Positions 1 through 12,200 of a stretch of 64,000 bases of DNA are shown in pieces. The notes below the pieces were generated by a model that saw nothing but the letters and a program-made list of their open reading frames with translations, had not been told where the DNA came from and did no database searches. The stretch comes from Porites lobata (Eukaryota > Cnidaria > Anthozoa > Scleractinia > Poritidae), in contig CALNXK010000180.1 in assembly GCA_942486035.1 (NCBI GenBank), forward strand, positions 508,501 to 572,500. Reading direction: 5' to 3'. A program made the position numbers and the translations under genes. How positions within the stretch are numbered: position 1 is the first letter of the stretch; each line of letters starts with the position of its first letter.

Positions 1-321
1 ATTATTGAAACTTTAAATGATAACTGAACTGTCCGAGAAGCACAGCTGACAATCTTCATTTTTGAATTGAGTTCGCATATTTAAAAAAAAATTGCGATCC
101 GTCTGTCGCCTAATTTGGCTTGAATTTTCTCTGTGATATGGATTGACCCACGAGACAACCTCCTGTTAATTTTGTGAAGGGCATCAGGTTTCAGTCTTTG
201 GTTTAAAAACTGTAATGCCACTAATTAGCTTCCAAGAAGGAAAAGTTTTAAAAATTGCAGGTTATCTGACATATTTCAATTTATTTCGCTTCAATCTAAA
301 CTGGGGAAGACTGGTACCTAC

Positions 322-1745
322 CTTCTTCGCATTTCTGTCCTTCGTACCCAGTTCCCTTGCAATCACACCACACTCCACTGACGTTCTTATGACATTTGCC
401 GCCATTTAAGCACTGATCAGGTTGAGAGCAAGGATCCAAACAACCTTGCGTTGTTCCAGAAGCTTCTTTCAACCGTGCTTCTCTCAAAGGACTCCTTCCA
501 TTACTGTATGTGATCCCGCTTATGCAGCCGTTAAAACTGTGGGGAAAAAAGCAGTGAATTAAATAAAGCGAGGGTACAAACTCTCTGTACACTCTGTTCA
601 CTCTAAAAATCAAGTCTTTACAATGAAATCTTTTAGCCATTGCCTGGACTCTGGTTAGCTTTGGCCATCCTTTATGAAAAATGTGAAGATAGAATGTCTT
701 TAAGATGAACAATTTTATTTAAGGCTTTATTTTGTATTCATCAAGGAATTTTTGCAGAAGAACAGTGCATTATTCATCAGGGAGGCTGGATTTCATTTCC
801 AAAAATAAATAATGTATGCGTACTTTCCTGTGGAATGCCTTTGATTCTTTCTAAGAAGAAAAATGATGATTTGCACATTAAACTCTGAAAAGTAACAACG
901 TTCTGTGGGTTGATAGAAACATGTCAGATTTTTGATCGCCTTGTTTTGCGTTAATTAATGGCGTATCCCCTTCCTCATTAAAAAGAAGTAAAGAAAGAAA
1001 CTAATTCAACTGATTTGGCTTTTTGAGAAGATTTCGATGCAGCTGTTGTTTACTTAACATCATTTCGTTTTTTTCCCAAATGATCATTTTTGTTTTTAAA
1101 CCTTATTGCGAAAAATTCTTTTACAAATAGGTGTAAAGATTAAATAAATTTTGAAGGGTCTAAAAATGTTAAAAAAGGACAAATCGCGTTATACAAACTT
1201 TCATTTGCAATTTGCTCGTGACAATCTTACCTGTTCACAATGCTTTCGTACTTTATAGCTGGGAAAGAAAGATCTTTGAACTGTGTGTAAGACGAAATAC
1301 CACCAACATATAAGTCACTTTTAACTCTAAAAAACTGATCAATTCCCCTGTAGTATGTGCTATTGGTGAAAAGGCCATCCACTGTTACACGCGTTTCAGA
1401 GAAGTTTCTTTGGACAATTACTTCATGCCATTTTCCGTCGGCGAGTTTATGTCCAACAAGAAGAGTCTGTGTTTTCTCACAGTTTCCCATTTTTAAACTT
1501 AAACTGAGTCTTTCCTCGAGCAGAGACAGATAAAAATACTGACATTGCCCGTTGTCGTCCTCATAGATGAGGAAGCTATTTTCCTTGCGCGTTTTGAAAT
1601 GGAATTGAAGCGTGCCGTTTGTCTTAGCATTCCATCCCTTGAATCTAGCAAAGGCCGTTCGATCGTTCGTTGAAAAGCGAAGGCCAGTGCTCGCGAAAGT
1701 CGTAGCAGTAAAATAGAGCAGAATAATCACTAAAATTCCTTGCAT
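322..1745 (-). CDS. alpha-neurexin-like protein, first two coding exons (partial)
   Basis: Coding exons at 1745-1231 and 536-322 join as GTGAACAG|gtaag to ccccacag|TTTTAACGG. The reading frame continues past a clean donor (GAAG|gtaggt) and off the left edge. The product starts with a signal peptide (MQGILVIILLYFTATTFAS). A laminin-G/LNS domain follows (about residues 22-185, with WHEVIVQRNF and the closing FNGCISGITY). Next is an EGF-like domain with six cysteines (CLDPCSQPDQCLNGGKC, then CDCKGTGYEGQKC). Signal peptide, LNS, EGF is the N-terminal order of alpha-neurexins, presynaptic adhesion receptors, and segments such as ARFKGWNA and DGKWHEV align with vertebrate LNS1 from memory. Other LamG/EGF surface proteins remain possible because only about 240 residues are visible. 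No neighbour shares a function with it. Confidence 0.8.
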
Positions 1746-2058
1746 TTCACTTACGTCCCACCCAAGGGAGGTTTTCTGTTAATTCAATCTCGAAGCAGAG
1801 AGAAACAGAACTTTTTTTGATTTCGCTGAACTCGAACAGACCCGCAGTTAGCGAAACCGACTCTTCAAGGTGGCGGGACGTCAGTATTGCTTATTTCGCT
1901 TCTGATTAGCTTCCTAAGCGATGTTATCAGGCTGTAGTACTTATCTGCGCAATGCTGCGGCGGGAGTTGAGTTCAGTGAGCCACCGGTTGTAGAAAGTAT
2001 TAAATGAGACACACGCCTCTAGATTACCTCTCTGTTACTCTAGCTTACACCTCAACAA

Positions 2059-2135
2059 CGAGAGGTCTCCACTCGTTTCTCACGAGATCTTCACTCGTTC
2101 CTCACAAGGTCTCCTCTCGTTCCTCACGAGTTGGG
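2059..2135. repeat. short tandem repeat, ~24-bp unit, three copies
   Basis: The phrases ggtctccactcgtttctcac, tcttcactcgttcctcac and ggtctcctctcgttcctcac follow one another, each ending in a cacgag/cacaag core. It lies about 320 bases upstream of the neurexin-like start codon, so it could be promoter-associated, but nothing shows function. Confidence 0.6.
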
Positions 2136-2923
2136 GTTTTGCGTGCTTTGCATTTGTGAGGGCACAAACGATACAATATAGTTTTCTTATTTGCTATTTC
2201 TTTTGTTCGCGTTAATTTGAATGTCTTTTAAATGGGCGTTATAACATGAGTAAATTTCCTGCCAATTTCTTTGTGTTTATTATCAGAATCAAAACCAGAA
2301 TCAGCTCCGAATTGAGATAAAAGTTTACGCAACGCAACTCGTCACTGAAAAAAAAGTCAAAGTAGTTACAATAAATCACAACATCGACAATAAAGTATCA
2401 TACCATGATCATATAACACGATACAGTCAAAACCCATATCATAAAAAGAACATTTTAATACGTAAAATTTTGATCATTCTGAAGGATTACTGAACATTTG
2501 ATGAACTGAGATTTGGAAACGTCAAGTTCTTCGTCTTAATCTTGACAAATGTGAGAATATATTAAACTCTTAATTCAGCAGGTCATAAAAAAAAGAAAGA
2601 GAAGAAAACTGATGAATTCGCTCTCTGTAAAACTTGCCTGATCGGAAATGCAGAATGCCAGAGAAAATTAGGGGTAAGTTGAAGGTGGAAACAGAAATTT
2701 TTTCTTTTAGTATTCACGATTACACTCCATTTCTCTTATACTCTGAAAATCATCTTTGTTCCCGTTTATGTGCATGCTACAGCGATAAATCTTATTGCGG
2801 GTGTATCTTATTAATCAAACGACATTAAAAGGCCTATTTAGTCAATCAATGAGCACAAAATACTATGAAACCCCAAAACTGATTACTCCATATAATTCTT
2901 CCGTATTTGTATTCTTTTCAGAA

Positions 2924-2991
2924 CTAGCCTGAGTATCAGGCGTTTCTGGGGAAAGGGGGAAAGATGGAAGGAAGGCCTGATACTCAGGTTA
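2924..2991. repeat. 68-bp fold-back element (ctagcctgagtatcaggc arms)
   Basis: Ends ctagcctgagtatcagg and cctgatactcaggtta are inverted copies around a purine-rich centre. A second copy in the opposite orientation lies at 56536-56600, so this is a mobile miniature element rather than a local hairpin. Confidence 0.75.
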
Positions 2992-3155
2992 TTTCAGAAT
3001 ACAATCTCACTTGGAAACTCTTGGAATAATACCGATTAATTTTTTTCTTTTTCCCCTATAAATTTTTTGAGTAATTATTTTCCAAGTGTAAATTTATCTG
3101 TTATTTTAATGCAATATGTCACTATCTTGTAACTTCGTGTAAAATTCTTTTTGTT

Positions 3156-3338
3156 TATACTACTACATGAGAAATTTCTGCAATTTGATTGGCTTAGAAC
3201 AGTGGTATTTCAGCTCAATTTGAAATACCTACATGTGAAAATCAAAAACCTTTTGTGGGTAGTACTATAAACAAATAATAGCATGATTTGTGCGTGATAT
3301 TTGGCATAAATACCACTTGTGATATTTCAAAATTGTCT

Positions 3339-3371
<33 letters not shown>

Positions 3372-3444
3372 CGTATAACAATTTCGAAATATCACTTGTG
3401 GTATTTATGCCAAATGTCACTACAAATCATGCTATTACCTATAC
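3156..3444 (+). repeat. 289-bp interspersed repeat, copy 1
   Basis: Starts tatactactacatgagaaat and ends gctattacctatac. A second copy of the same length and orientation lies at 45291-45579 with only scattered substitutions. The right half forms long inverted arms: catgatttg and the following 40 bases pair with the end of the element. It ends about 330 bases upstream of the TMEM244-like start codon. Confidence 0.85.
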
Positions 3445-3772
3445 AATTTCTTATAAATTCGCATCGTCTTTTGTTCTCCCAAGTTCAACTTTTGCTCTTA
3501 AGAGCTTAACTATGTTGCCTCTATAGCATAGATTCTCAGATTTTTCCAGCTGAGCAGATTAGCACAGTTTGAAAAAACTATTGAATTCGCTTGTCTTCCA
3601 TGTATATCTTGTTCAATCAGTTCACAAGAAAACGAATAATTAATTCTTTACTGAAATGACAGTGTATTGGCGGTAAATCGTGAGACTCTTCAAACCTTGG
3701 TTTACCTGTGGGTAACCTCACCAGAATGCACCTCGTGCGCACGCATATTTTATTCTGAAAGGTTCAGTAAAC

Positions 3773-6700
3773 ATGGCGGAAGACACTCGGGTATGGAAAG
3801 CAATTTTATCCCATAAATGTATGGTCTTTAGAACTTAAAGCGTTATACTTTGTTGTTATCTTTCCAGGTTATTTGCTGCAACCTTTGCATTGCACTGCCT
3901 TTGTTTTTCCTCGTGTATTACATGGTGGCTTCTTTGCTAAGTGGAGCCTTCAAGTAAGCTTAAGCTTAAGTTTTAAGTGTCAGATGAGATGATTCGGGAC
4001 GTTCCATTCTTAATCCAATCCCTCCTATGGATGAACGGACTACCAGTCGAGTATGGAAAAAATGACTGATTCCTACTAGTCAGTCATGGAAAAATAACCG
4101 ATTTCTACAAGTCGAGCATGGGCAAAAAAAACCGATTCCTACAATTGACGGAATACTACACTAAAAGTCTCGTAAGGACAAATAACCGAGTCCTACCGGC
4201 CGCGTAAATAATGGTGCAGATTCCTACTGGTCACAGAAACGGATATGCAAACTGTTAATCTCTATAGTATATTCCTACAGGCAAGGTGATAAGATATAGT
4301 GAAGATTCCTATCGGTCTGGGAAAGAAACATCTGCACTGAAATACCTCATGCATTGGGGGAAGGTGAGAGGGGGGGGGGGGGGTGTAGATTAAAAACGGA
4401 ACGTGCCCTCGGTCGATGTTTATCAAGATAGGTTAAGTATTTTTTTCTTCTTTAATGTTAATCATTATCTAGAACTTATTAGCCTGCATCACAGACGAAA
4501 CTAAACTCGAGTTAAGTTACTCTGTCTTCAAAACAGTGCTGAGGATTTGAGTACGTGCCATGATTGGCCTGCCAGTCAAGATGAAAGGAAATTTGAAATG
4601 CGCTTCCAGTAATTTTTGGAGTCTGTTGGGCACTCAGAACAAGGATATCGGTGCTGCTTTGCAGACGACACTAACTGAGGTAAAATTACGTCTACAACAC
4701 AGGCTAGACGTTATTAGACAGTTTTGGCTTTTTGTCAAAATTCTTTGTCAATTCCACTGTTAATCCTTTACCCCTCATTGTCCTCCTGCTGGTATATGAC
4801 CGCCTCTTAGGTTACCCCCTCTAAAATTACTAGAAATGAACTAATGACTTGAACCATAAACAAAGAATATTATTTTTAATAGACTCACCTTTGAATTTAC
4901 AACTTATGGTGGCCCACAACTGTCACGGCAAAACCAAAAACCTCTCAGCAAAAACCAAAATATCACGGCAAAACCAAAAACCTCACAGCAAAAACAAAAT
5001 ACCTCATGGCAAAACCAAAAACCTCACGGCAAAAACAAAATACCTCACAGCAAAAACAAAAACATCACGGCAAAACCAAATACTTCACAGCAAAAGCAAA
5101 ATAGCTTTGGTTTTGCCATGAGTGTTTGCTTTTGCTGTGAGGTATTTGGTTTTTGCTCTGAAGTATTTGTTTTTGCCGTGAGGTCTTTGTTTTTGCCGTA
5201 AGGTTTTTGGTTTTGCCGTGAGGTTTTTGTTTTTGCCGTGCAGTTTTTGGTTTTGCCGTGACAGTTGTGGGCCACCGTAACAACTAGATGTGGTATATGC
5301 TTTACTTTTTGTCATTTTTTTTTTCTAAACAGAATAAATGACTTTGATGGCAAGACTCCTTTTGATTTCCAAAATTGTTGCAGTGTAACAGATAATAAGC
5401 ATTTAGGTAAGCTAAGTGGTTACATCTGACTGCTATAGGGATATAGAATGGTAAATTTGAGACTTTGCGAGACTGCCAGACCCCGTTTTAAAATTCAAGA
5501 CCGAAACTAAAGCGTTTTTATCAAATTCCGAACCTGAGCCTCTGAGCACCGAAAATTTTTAGGGTAATGGTACAAATAAAGGGAAATAGGATAACTGAAA
5601 ATGCCAGTAGAAGCCAGCGGAAGCCCACCAATATACTGCTTCTTTAACTGTCTTAATCTACTAGCCCAGTTTGATTAGGTGTACCTATGAACTCTGAAAA
5701 GTTAGACTCCTGAAGACCAAGCAGAAAGAAAAAAACATCAATTCCAAGACTCTAAGACCCATCTGTAAACAAGTTTGAGACTCTGAGATGCAATATTATT
5801 ATCATCCCAAAGTGAGACTTTGAGACCCATCAAAAACATGTAGACTGTGATTTCGAGATCAGGCCAAAAGTTTCTGAGACCCATGTTTTTCGAGGTACCA
5901 TTCTATACCCCTTGCTATGTACAGTTACAATTTGAATCATGATTGGTCTAGCTGTTGATAATATGATTTCACTTTAACCTTTTCTGTGTATTTCTTTCTT
6001 TCTAGTAACACTTTTATCCCTTTTGTTGACATACATCATCACCACTGTGGTCTACATAATATTTTTAAGAAAAAAGCTATGGGATTATGCTATAACAGTA
6101 GGCCTTTTTCATCTTGCTGTGTCTTGCGCTGGTAGGAATTTCTATCAATATTGTACATATCATTGTGGATTTTAGTTATTTTAAGAGTTGACTTAAACAA
6201 TGTTCTTACTAGAAACTATATCCTCTGACATCTTTCACCATTTGATTGTTATAATTGAACAAAAGATTATGACTTGTTGTGCAAATGTCTGTATGAAGCA
6301 GTTTACTACAGGTATTTTTGCAACATTCCTTCCATCAGTCCTTTTAGCTTTTAATTGTAGTGCATTGAAGACAATCAATTCAAATAATCACATGTCTTTG
6401 GAAAAATGTTTGACAGATGTGATTAAGTGATTATATTGTTGTTCTCTGTGCACTAATTTGAACCAACTAAACTGACTGATAAATGACTGTATATCACAAA
6501 AGCACTTTTAATGTCCCAACATAGCTGCCATACAGATACTTTATTCACAAAATTTGAGCTCAGACTTTTTATGGGGAAAACATTGTGGGGTAGTATGATG
6601 CAATAGCACACATGTTTACAGGCTGAAACTTGCAAGCAATTTATTATTATGGCTGTGGCAAATTCTTTTGAGAACAATGCAGAATGTAGTATGTTCTCTA

Positions 6701-8338
6701 AATGTATCTTGTCACTCTGGATGAAAAGTTAAGTTTCACAAAATACATGGGTGACAATAATTACAGTCAAACTGGCAAAACCGTGAACACCAGAAATATT
6801 TCTGGAATGTTAATTGCATTGCAAGAAAAAAGCCAATCAGGTGTGAGAAAACTGAACTGCAAGCAAGAACCTTAACTAGTTTGTGGGTTTGTGGCTAGTT
6901 CGCATGTCCTGATCTTTGCTGTGACTGGTCATAACACAATGAACATTCCTGACATATTTCAAGTGTTCACAGTTTTCCCGATCGCACTGTAATATGTTTG
7001 ACACCTGTTTATAACGAAAAAAATGAAATTTCAGCTTTGTCTCACAAAAGTCAAAATGTGAATGCACAATAACCTGAGACAACAGCAGCCAACATTTTGT
7101 GCTGTGCCACTGGTTTCCCTGTGAAATGAAATCTGAAAAACAAGTTCAGAAATTCGATACTGATGAGGTGCCTCTATCCAGGTCTGGGTAGTGCTCCTGT
7201 TATTTTTTTCCTGTAAAAAGGACCACAATGGCTAACACGTGATTCATTTTATGGCTGTGAAAAAGTTGAGAAAACGTTCTGGTTTTGTGATTTATTCATT
7301 TTAAGACTGGCAGCAGTGAAAGGGATACAAAGTTCTTAATGGGTACTGGCCATTAATTTGTTAATAGAGTTGTCAAAAATGGTATATAAAAGGGTAAGGG
7401 GTTGGACATCATCGGAGCAGAGCCTCCCCATATAAAACTTTTTTGAGTACCCTTCCCCCCACCTCCCCCGAATCAGAAGCACTTCCCAGATCTGGGTAGT
7501 GATGCATCATCCTTATGGAATTTCTGCGCTAGTTTCTTAGACATCCTATGGCAAGGAAACCACTGGTGGCGTCGTGAAATGTCAGCTGTTTTCTCAGGCT
7601 ATATATGCAGATGAGATGCAACAACGTTACAAAGAATATTACCCAATTTGGAAAGGGTCCAAGGAAGATAAGAAGATTTATGATTCTCAGTCAAAATTAA
7701 TGAAGCAATCAGTCTATAAGGGGGTGATTTAAAAGTAAATACCTGATCGAGCTCTAGCACTGACAACCCTAATTTATACTGAAATTAATAAATCTTTATG
7801 TTTTATTTATTTCAGTTATGCAAGCATTTCCCACCAACTGGGAGTGGTGGATTGCATTTTGTAAGTCCTCTTGTATACTGGGACACAGAAATGAGCTGCT
7901 CAATACAATATAAAGTGCCATTTTGAAAAATATAATCTTTTACTTCCTAAGAAGAAGGAAATTGGTTAAGTTGGATAATTGAGTCGTTCAAAGCAACAGA
8001 GGTTAAATGAGTGTTAAGCTGGAGAAGAAAAAGAAAATTCAGTTTTGAGTTCTGAAAATTATCCTCATCTCCATCAGACGAGTGTAACTAAGCAATGGTT
8101 GTCTTGTCTTTTTGTTCCTTGAAAGACAGCAAGCATTCACTCTATAATGGCAGACAGACAAGTAGAACTGGGCAAAAAGAGAGATGATTCTAATTTTAAT
8201 AATGTATATATTTAATTTTTTTCTCTCGTAGTGTCATCAGTGCTTTTCATGGCCTTGTTTGGTGAGTTAATAATCAGATTCTGCTTCAACAAAAAAAGAG
8301 ATGTCAGCATCAGTCCACAAAGGAACTTGGTTACATGA
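3773..8338 (+). CDS. TMEM244: TMEM244-like multi-pass membrane protein
   Basis: Six coding exons, all with GT-AG introns: 3773-3790, 3868-3953, 5333-5406, 6006-6131, 7816-7860 and 8232-8338, giving 151 residues with phases that close exactly. The start ATGGCGGAAG follows an aac context. The product has four hydrophobic segments (about 8-32, 62-82, 88-106, 112-132). The signature WDYAITVGLFHLAV, then VMQAFPTNWEWW, matches the conserved core of vertebrate TMEM244 as I recall it; human TMEM244 is somewhat shorter. Its function is not established. The C-tail FCFNKKRDVSISPQRNLVT is basic and probably cytosolic. Introns 2 and 4 carry a large palindrome and several miniature transposons. The very short first exon (6 codons) is the least certain part. 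Confidence 0.8.
4371..4384 (+). repeat. poly-G tract
   Basis: Run of about 14 G residues in intron 2 of the TMEM244-like gene, preceded by a purine-rich stretch. Assemblies often misjudge the length of such tracts. Confidence 0.7.
4909..5276. repeat. 368-bp long palindrome built of ~20-bp tandem units
   Basis: The left end ggtggcccacaactgtcacg is mirrored by the right end cgtgacagttgtgggccacc. Each arm consists of repeated units of the form cacggcaaaaccaaaaacct with small changes (cacagc/cacggc). The arms meet near 5092-5106. Flanks ttat and gtaa suggest a TTA/TAA-type target duplication. Several overlapping frames on both strands that read Lys/Thr/Gln-rich repeats come from this structure and are not genes. 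It lies wholly in intron 2 of the TMEM244-like gene. Confidence 0.9.
6764..6989. mobile_element. 226-bp miniature inverted-repeat element, TA target site
   Basis: Ends cagtcaaactggcaaaaccg and (reverse complement of the right end) cagtgcgatcgggaaaactg form imperfect terminal inverted repeats. TA flanks both sides (6762-6763 and 6990-6991), as in Tc1/mariner-class elements. A second copy lies at about 47842-48075. Confidence 0.75.
7072..7601. mobile_element. inverted-repeat element with a second repeat inserted in its middle
   Basis: Left end cctgagacaacagcagccaa and right end tcagctgttttctcaggct are inverted. The arms carry ccaggtctgggtagtgctcc and its mirror cagatctgggtagtgatgc. The middle (about 7225-7470) is a different repeat, also present at about 11570-11935, with the phrases aaaagttgagaaa and ggtaaggggttggac. 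Relatives of the outer element lie at 30931-31136, about 44845-45036 and about 56690-56760. Confidence 0.65.
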
Positions 8339-9283
8339 AAATCAAATAATGTTAAGCAAAAAAATTGTCTTCAGCTTATTTATTTTATAAGCATCCTTAA
8401 AAATAACATAATTTTATAAATGCATCTCAGTGACCGTATATTTTAAACTGTAGATGAAACAAATAATTTATATCAATCTAAGAGGGTAATAGTCCAGTTA
8501 AAAGACAGTCAATCCAAGAAAGATTGATGATGGGCAGGTTAGAATAACAGAAGATCAAAATTTATTATTTTTCTTAAAGTTATGCCAGAAAGTCATTTTG
8601 TCTTTGCCATTCTCTTATGCTTATGCCCCATTCACACCAACTAAACAGCAAGAGACCAGGCACTGCAGTCGGGGAAAAGGTGAAAAAATTGGCAAGGGCG
8701 AAAAAATCAGTGATTAAAGTGAGCCGAGTGGTAGTTTTGGGAAGGGAAAGGGTGGCAGCGTTCCCCCTCCCCAGTCCCCCTTTCCACTTGCTTTGCTCGT
8801 TGATTTTTCTTTGCTGTTTCATCCCTGTTTTTTGCCTTTTTTCCCAGTGTGGAGCCTGCTCCCAGGCTTGGGTTATAACTTGTTATGGGTAGTTATGCGT
8901 ATATCTCCATTGTTTATTGTAAATAATTTGTGAAAGAGACAAAGAAGTTTATAACTGTTTTATTAGTAGCTGATTGATCATTTTTATTAAGTTATTTACA
9001 AATAAAATGAGCTTGCTTTACATTCAATAATATGACAGTGCAAGAGTTGAAATAAAAGTAGAAATAAATTATATTTATATCCTTATAATCTCAAAAACAA
9101 CTTAAAATGTTACTTTTTCATTACTGTAAAAAGGCATCATTGAGAAAAAAATAATAAAAGGTTACTACTTAACAAATCTTTTGCTGCAAGCTTTTGTTGA
9201 GATTCTCTGAGGCTTCCCACCAAGTACTAATTTGCACACAATCATTTTCTCTCTTAAATAACTATTAAATGTCGCCCTGACTC
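8339..9283. other. convergent 3' intergenic region
   Basis: Lies between the stop of the TMEM244-like gene and the stop of tektin-2, so it holds both 3' UTRs. Candidate AATAAA polyadenylation signals for the plus-strand gene occur near 9000 and 9050. Frames of 80-91 residues on both strands at 8580-8892 are mutual shadows with no recognised content. Confidence 0.5.
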
Positions 9284-12200
9284 CTAATCAACTAGTGGTG
9301 ATTGCACCTTCCTTCCAGTGATAGGTGGAGTGTAAGTGTTGGTAGCTCGAGGGGATGTAAGCTGCATAGGTGACTGGGTGCGTTGTGCCTCAGTAAAAGG
9401 AGCATTTTCCATAGTGGGAACACGAGATGAATGTTTTATAGTGTTGAATACTCTTCCCGTGTTCATCATACTGTGAGGAACTTCCTTCATCTTCTGCCGA
9501 ACTTCCATGCTTCTGCTGTCAAGAGCAAGGGAGTTGTTCTTGATAGCCAGATCCTCGTTAATCCTCTCCAGGTTGCTCCGTAAAGCCTGCAAGGCATTCT
9601 CGGCCTCTCTGAGTTTCTCATTCAGTGCTCGGACGGAGCCACTTATTTCAGCCACCTCATGGCACATCTGGTATTGGGGCTGGTCTCGGCACAACTCAAC
9701 ATTTGGTCTGTAAGTCCTGTTCTCCAGACGTGTTTGTGCAACCTGAATTTGTAACAAAAACTTGTTACCTTGTGTCCAGTATGACAGCCGTTAGTTAGAC
9801 ATGAGAGAAACAAAGGGACCGGAAGGGAATCTGAGTGCGTTGGCGGGGATATGTAAAATACATTGACGCTATTTTTAGAGCTTGCAATATTAAATGGGAG
9901 TCTAATTCCTGAGAAGTCCGCATATTTTCATCGATTGTTTGAAATGTTATAAGTCTACATGTGACTGCCTCAAAGCAAACAGTGCATAATAATATTATTA
10001 TTGTAATGGTGACACACTAAGAGAGTACGATACTTGACAACACTGAATAAATTTAAGTTTGCGGATGATTAATTTCAAGCCTTCAACTTGAGTGAAATTC
10101 ACATATTCCAGTCAAGGGCTAGATTGGGTGTTTCTCTCTTAGTCCCATTATTCTCTCTTGTTACAGACTGGAGGAAAACTTTGTCCTCAATCCCTGCTGT
10201 AATAACTTACCATCATTGGTGCATTCTTAGCATCAATTGCTTCCTTGATTCCCTTGATGTCATTTTCTAGGGTTGAAATTTCTTCCATGGTCTATAAAGA
10301 AGAGCAAATTTGACATCATACATGGTGCAATCCCAAATGTAGCCAAAGTGAAAATAAACATAACTTCATTCTGTAGAGTTATGAAAAACAAAAATTTAAT
10401 AGTACCATGTAAAAGTATTGACTGAGACAAATTCAAAGTCCATGTCCTTTTTGCGAAGTATGCCAATAGTTGTAATTCTAGATTAAAAAACTATTTATAA
10501 ATACTTTCAAATAATTTGTTACTTTGGATAGTTTTGAGGATGGTGTTACGATAATAATATTCTGAGCTGCTTGGGCAGCCAATTAAAACACAGAATTTGC
10601 ATCATCTTGCCAATTCACAGACCCAGCCAAATAAAAATAAATATTGGTAATTGTTATATCGTATCTGACACTTACATTTTTTTGCTGCCACTCCAGCTCT
10701 GACCTGGCCTGATTGGTTTCATGAATCCTTTTGCGGAATGCATATTCGGAAGCCTGTCGCTGAGCTTCAAGATCATTGGCTGTCTGTTGTAGAGTGGCAA
10801 AAATTGCCTCTCTAAGGTGCTTAGAAGCTTTCATCTCTGCCTCAGCACGTAACTTGTTGTAATTAGAAAAAGAATCCCAGGTCTCTGGGGTGACGCTTCC
10901 TTTGACAGTACGTGTGGGATTCACTTGAAAGCCAATGTTTGCTGAGTTGTTGTTTAGGTGATAACATTCACCATCAAGCTCTAGAGTTGTATGCTTGTCT
11001 GTGATGTCAAGATGAAGCTGATGACGTGCTTCTTGAAGGAGGCTACAAAAGAAAAAGAACAATGTGTTCCTCTTTATTGACTTTTCACTCAGCTAGTTCA
11101 TGAAATATGCTGAGTAAAGATTTGCACTGGATTGCAAGGATTTCTTTATTAAAATAGTATGGCTTGCCAGAATTTGGTATATTTAAGTGTTTATATTGTG
11201 GTCAAATAATGTTTTGCACCTGTTTTCTTCTGGGTAATGTGATGTGCAGCTAAGTACCGGGGAAACAAGGGTGGGTTGTACCTGATTTGTCCCCCAGTTG
11301 TCTTATATCATTGCAGTAGGGCATTCTGCACCTCCACATAATATTTTAAGATAGACATTGTATGAAGAGACAACATTACAGAGGGTGAATCAGGCATCGA
11401 AATAGGGAAGTCCCATGTTGTTGGGGGGTGGGGGGTACTCTATATAATAACTTATACAGGAGGCTTTGCCCAAGAGGGGTACTTTTTCAGGCTTCAGGTC
11501 TATGAATTAGGGGCAGTAATTTCACTATTTGAAGTATACAAAAAGGTTAAGGGAAATCAGCTAACAGGTGCATTTTATGGCTGTCAAAAAGTTGAGAAAT
11601 TGGTCTGGTTTTGTGATTTATTCATTTTAAAATTGTGCTAACAGCAGTTATAGAGATGTAGTGGTAGTGTGGCCCGCTGTAATTGGCCACAGCTGTTGTG
11701 GTGTCCCTGCCAACGTTCTTTCTGTTTGTTTGTTTGTTTGTTTGTTTTTGGCGAAGCTAATAAAATAAAGTTCTAAATGGGTACCATTAATTTGTTGATA
11801 GAAGGTATATGAAAGGGGTACCTTTTCTGTCAAAAATAGTATATAAAATGGTATAAATATGGTAAAGGGTAAGGGGTTGGACCTCGGAGCAGAGCCTCCG
11901 CATATAAAACATTTTTGAGCACCCCCCTCTCACCCCAGGGAAGTTTCATAAGAAAGGCAATTTACTTCTGTCCTGCAAAAGTAATTTGCCAGAAGAAAAT
12001 AAGGAAAACTGAGTCAAGTAAAAAAGAATAAGAGTTATGTTTTATTACAGCTTTCAATATTTCTGCCCTTTTTGTCTCACTCAACATTAAGAACTTGTTT
12101 CCTTTGTTCTTCTTCTCATTATTATTAAACTTACCATAACTGTTCGTCAGCTTCATTGACTTTCTGTTGTAGAAGAGCTTTTGCTCCTTCAATTACCTCC

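Larger units (their letters stand above)
1746..3155. other. intergenic region between neurexin-like and TMEM244-like genes
   Basis: No coding exon was recognised. The first 200 bases should hold the promoter and 5' UTR of the minus-strand neurexin-like gene. About 2059-2135 carries three imperfect copies of a roughly 24-base unit built on ctcgttcctcacgag. The rest is AT-rich and includes a 68-base fold-back repeat annotated separately. A 64-residue plus-strand frame at 2634-2828 has no recognisable content. Confidence 0.5.

Noticed and set aside
4849..5315. Overlapping Lys/Thr/Gln-rich frames on both strands
   Set aside because: They are translations of the tandem-unit palindrome at 4909-5276 in several frames; no frame is favoured.
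8580..8892. Paired frames on opposite strands
   Set aside because: Mutual shadows in a 3' intergenic region with no recognised content.
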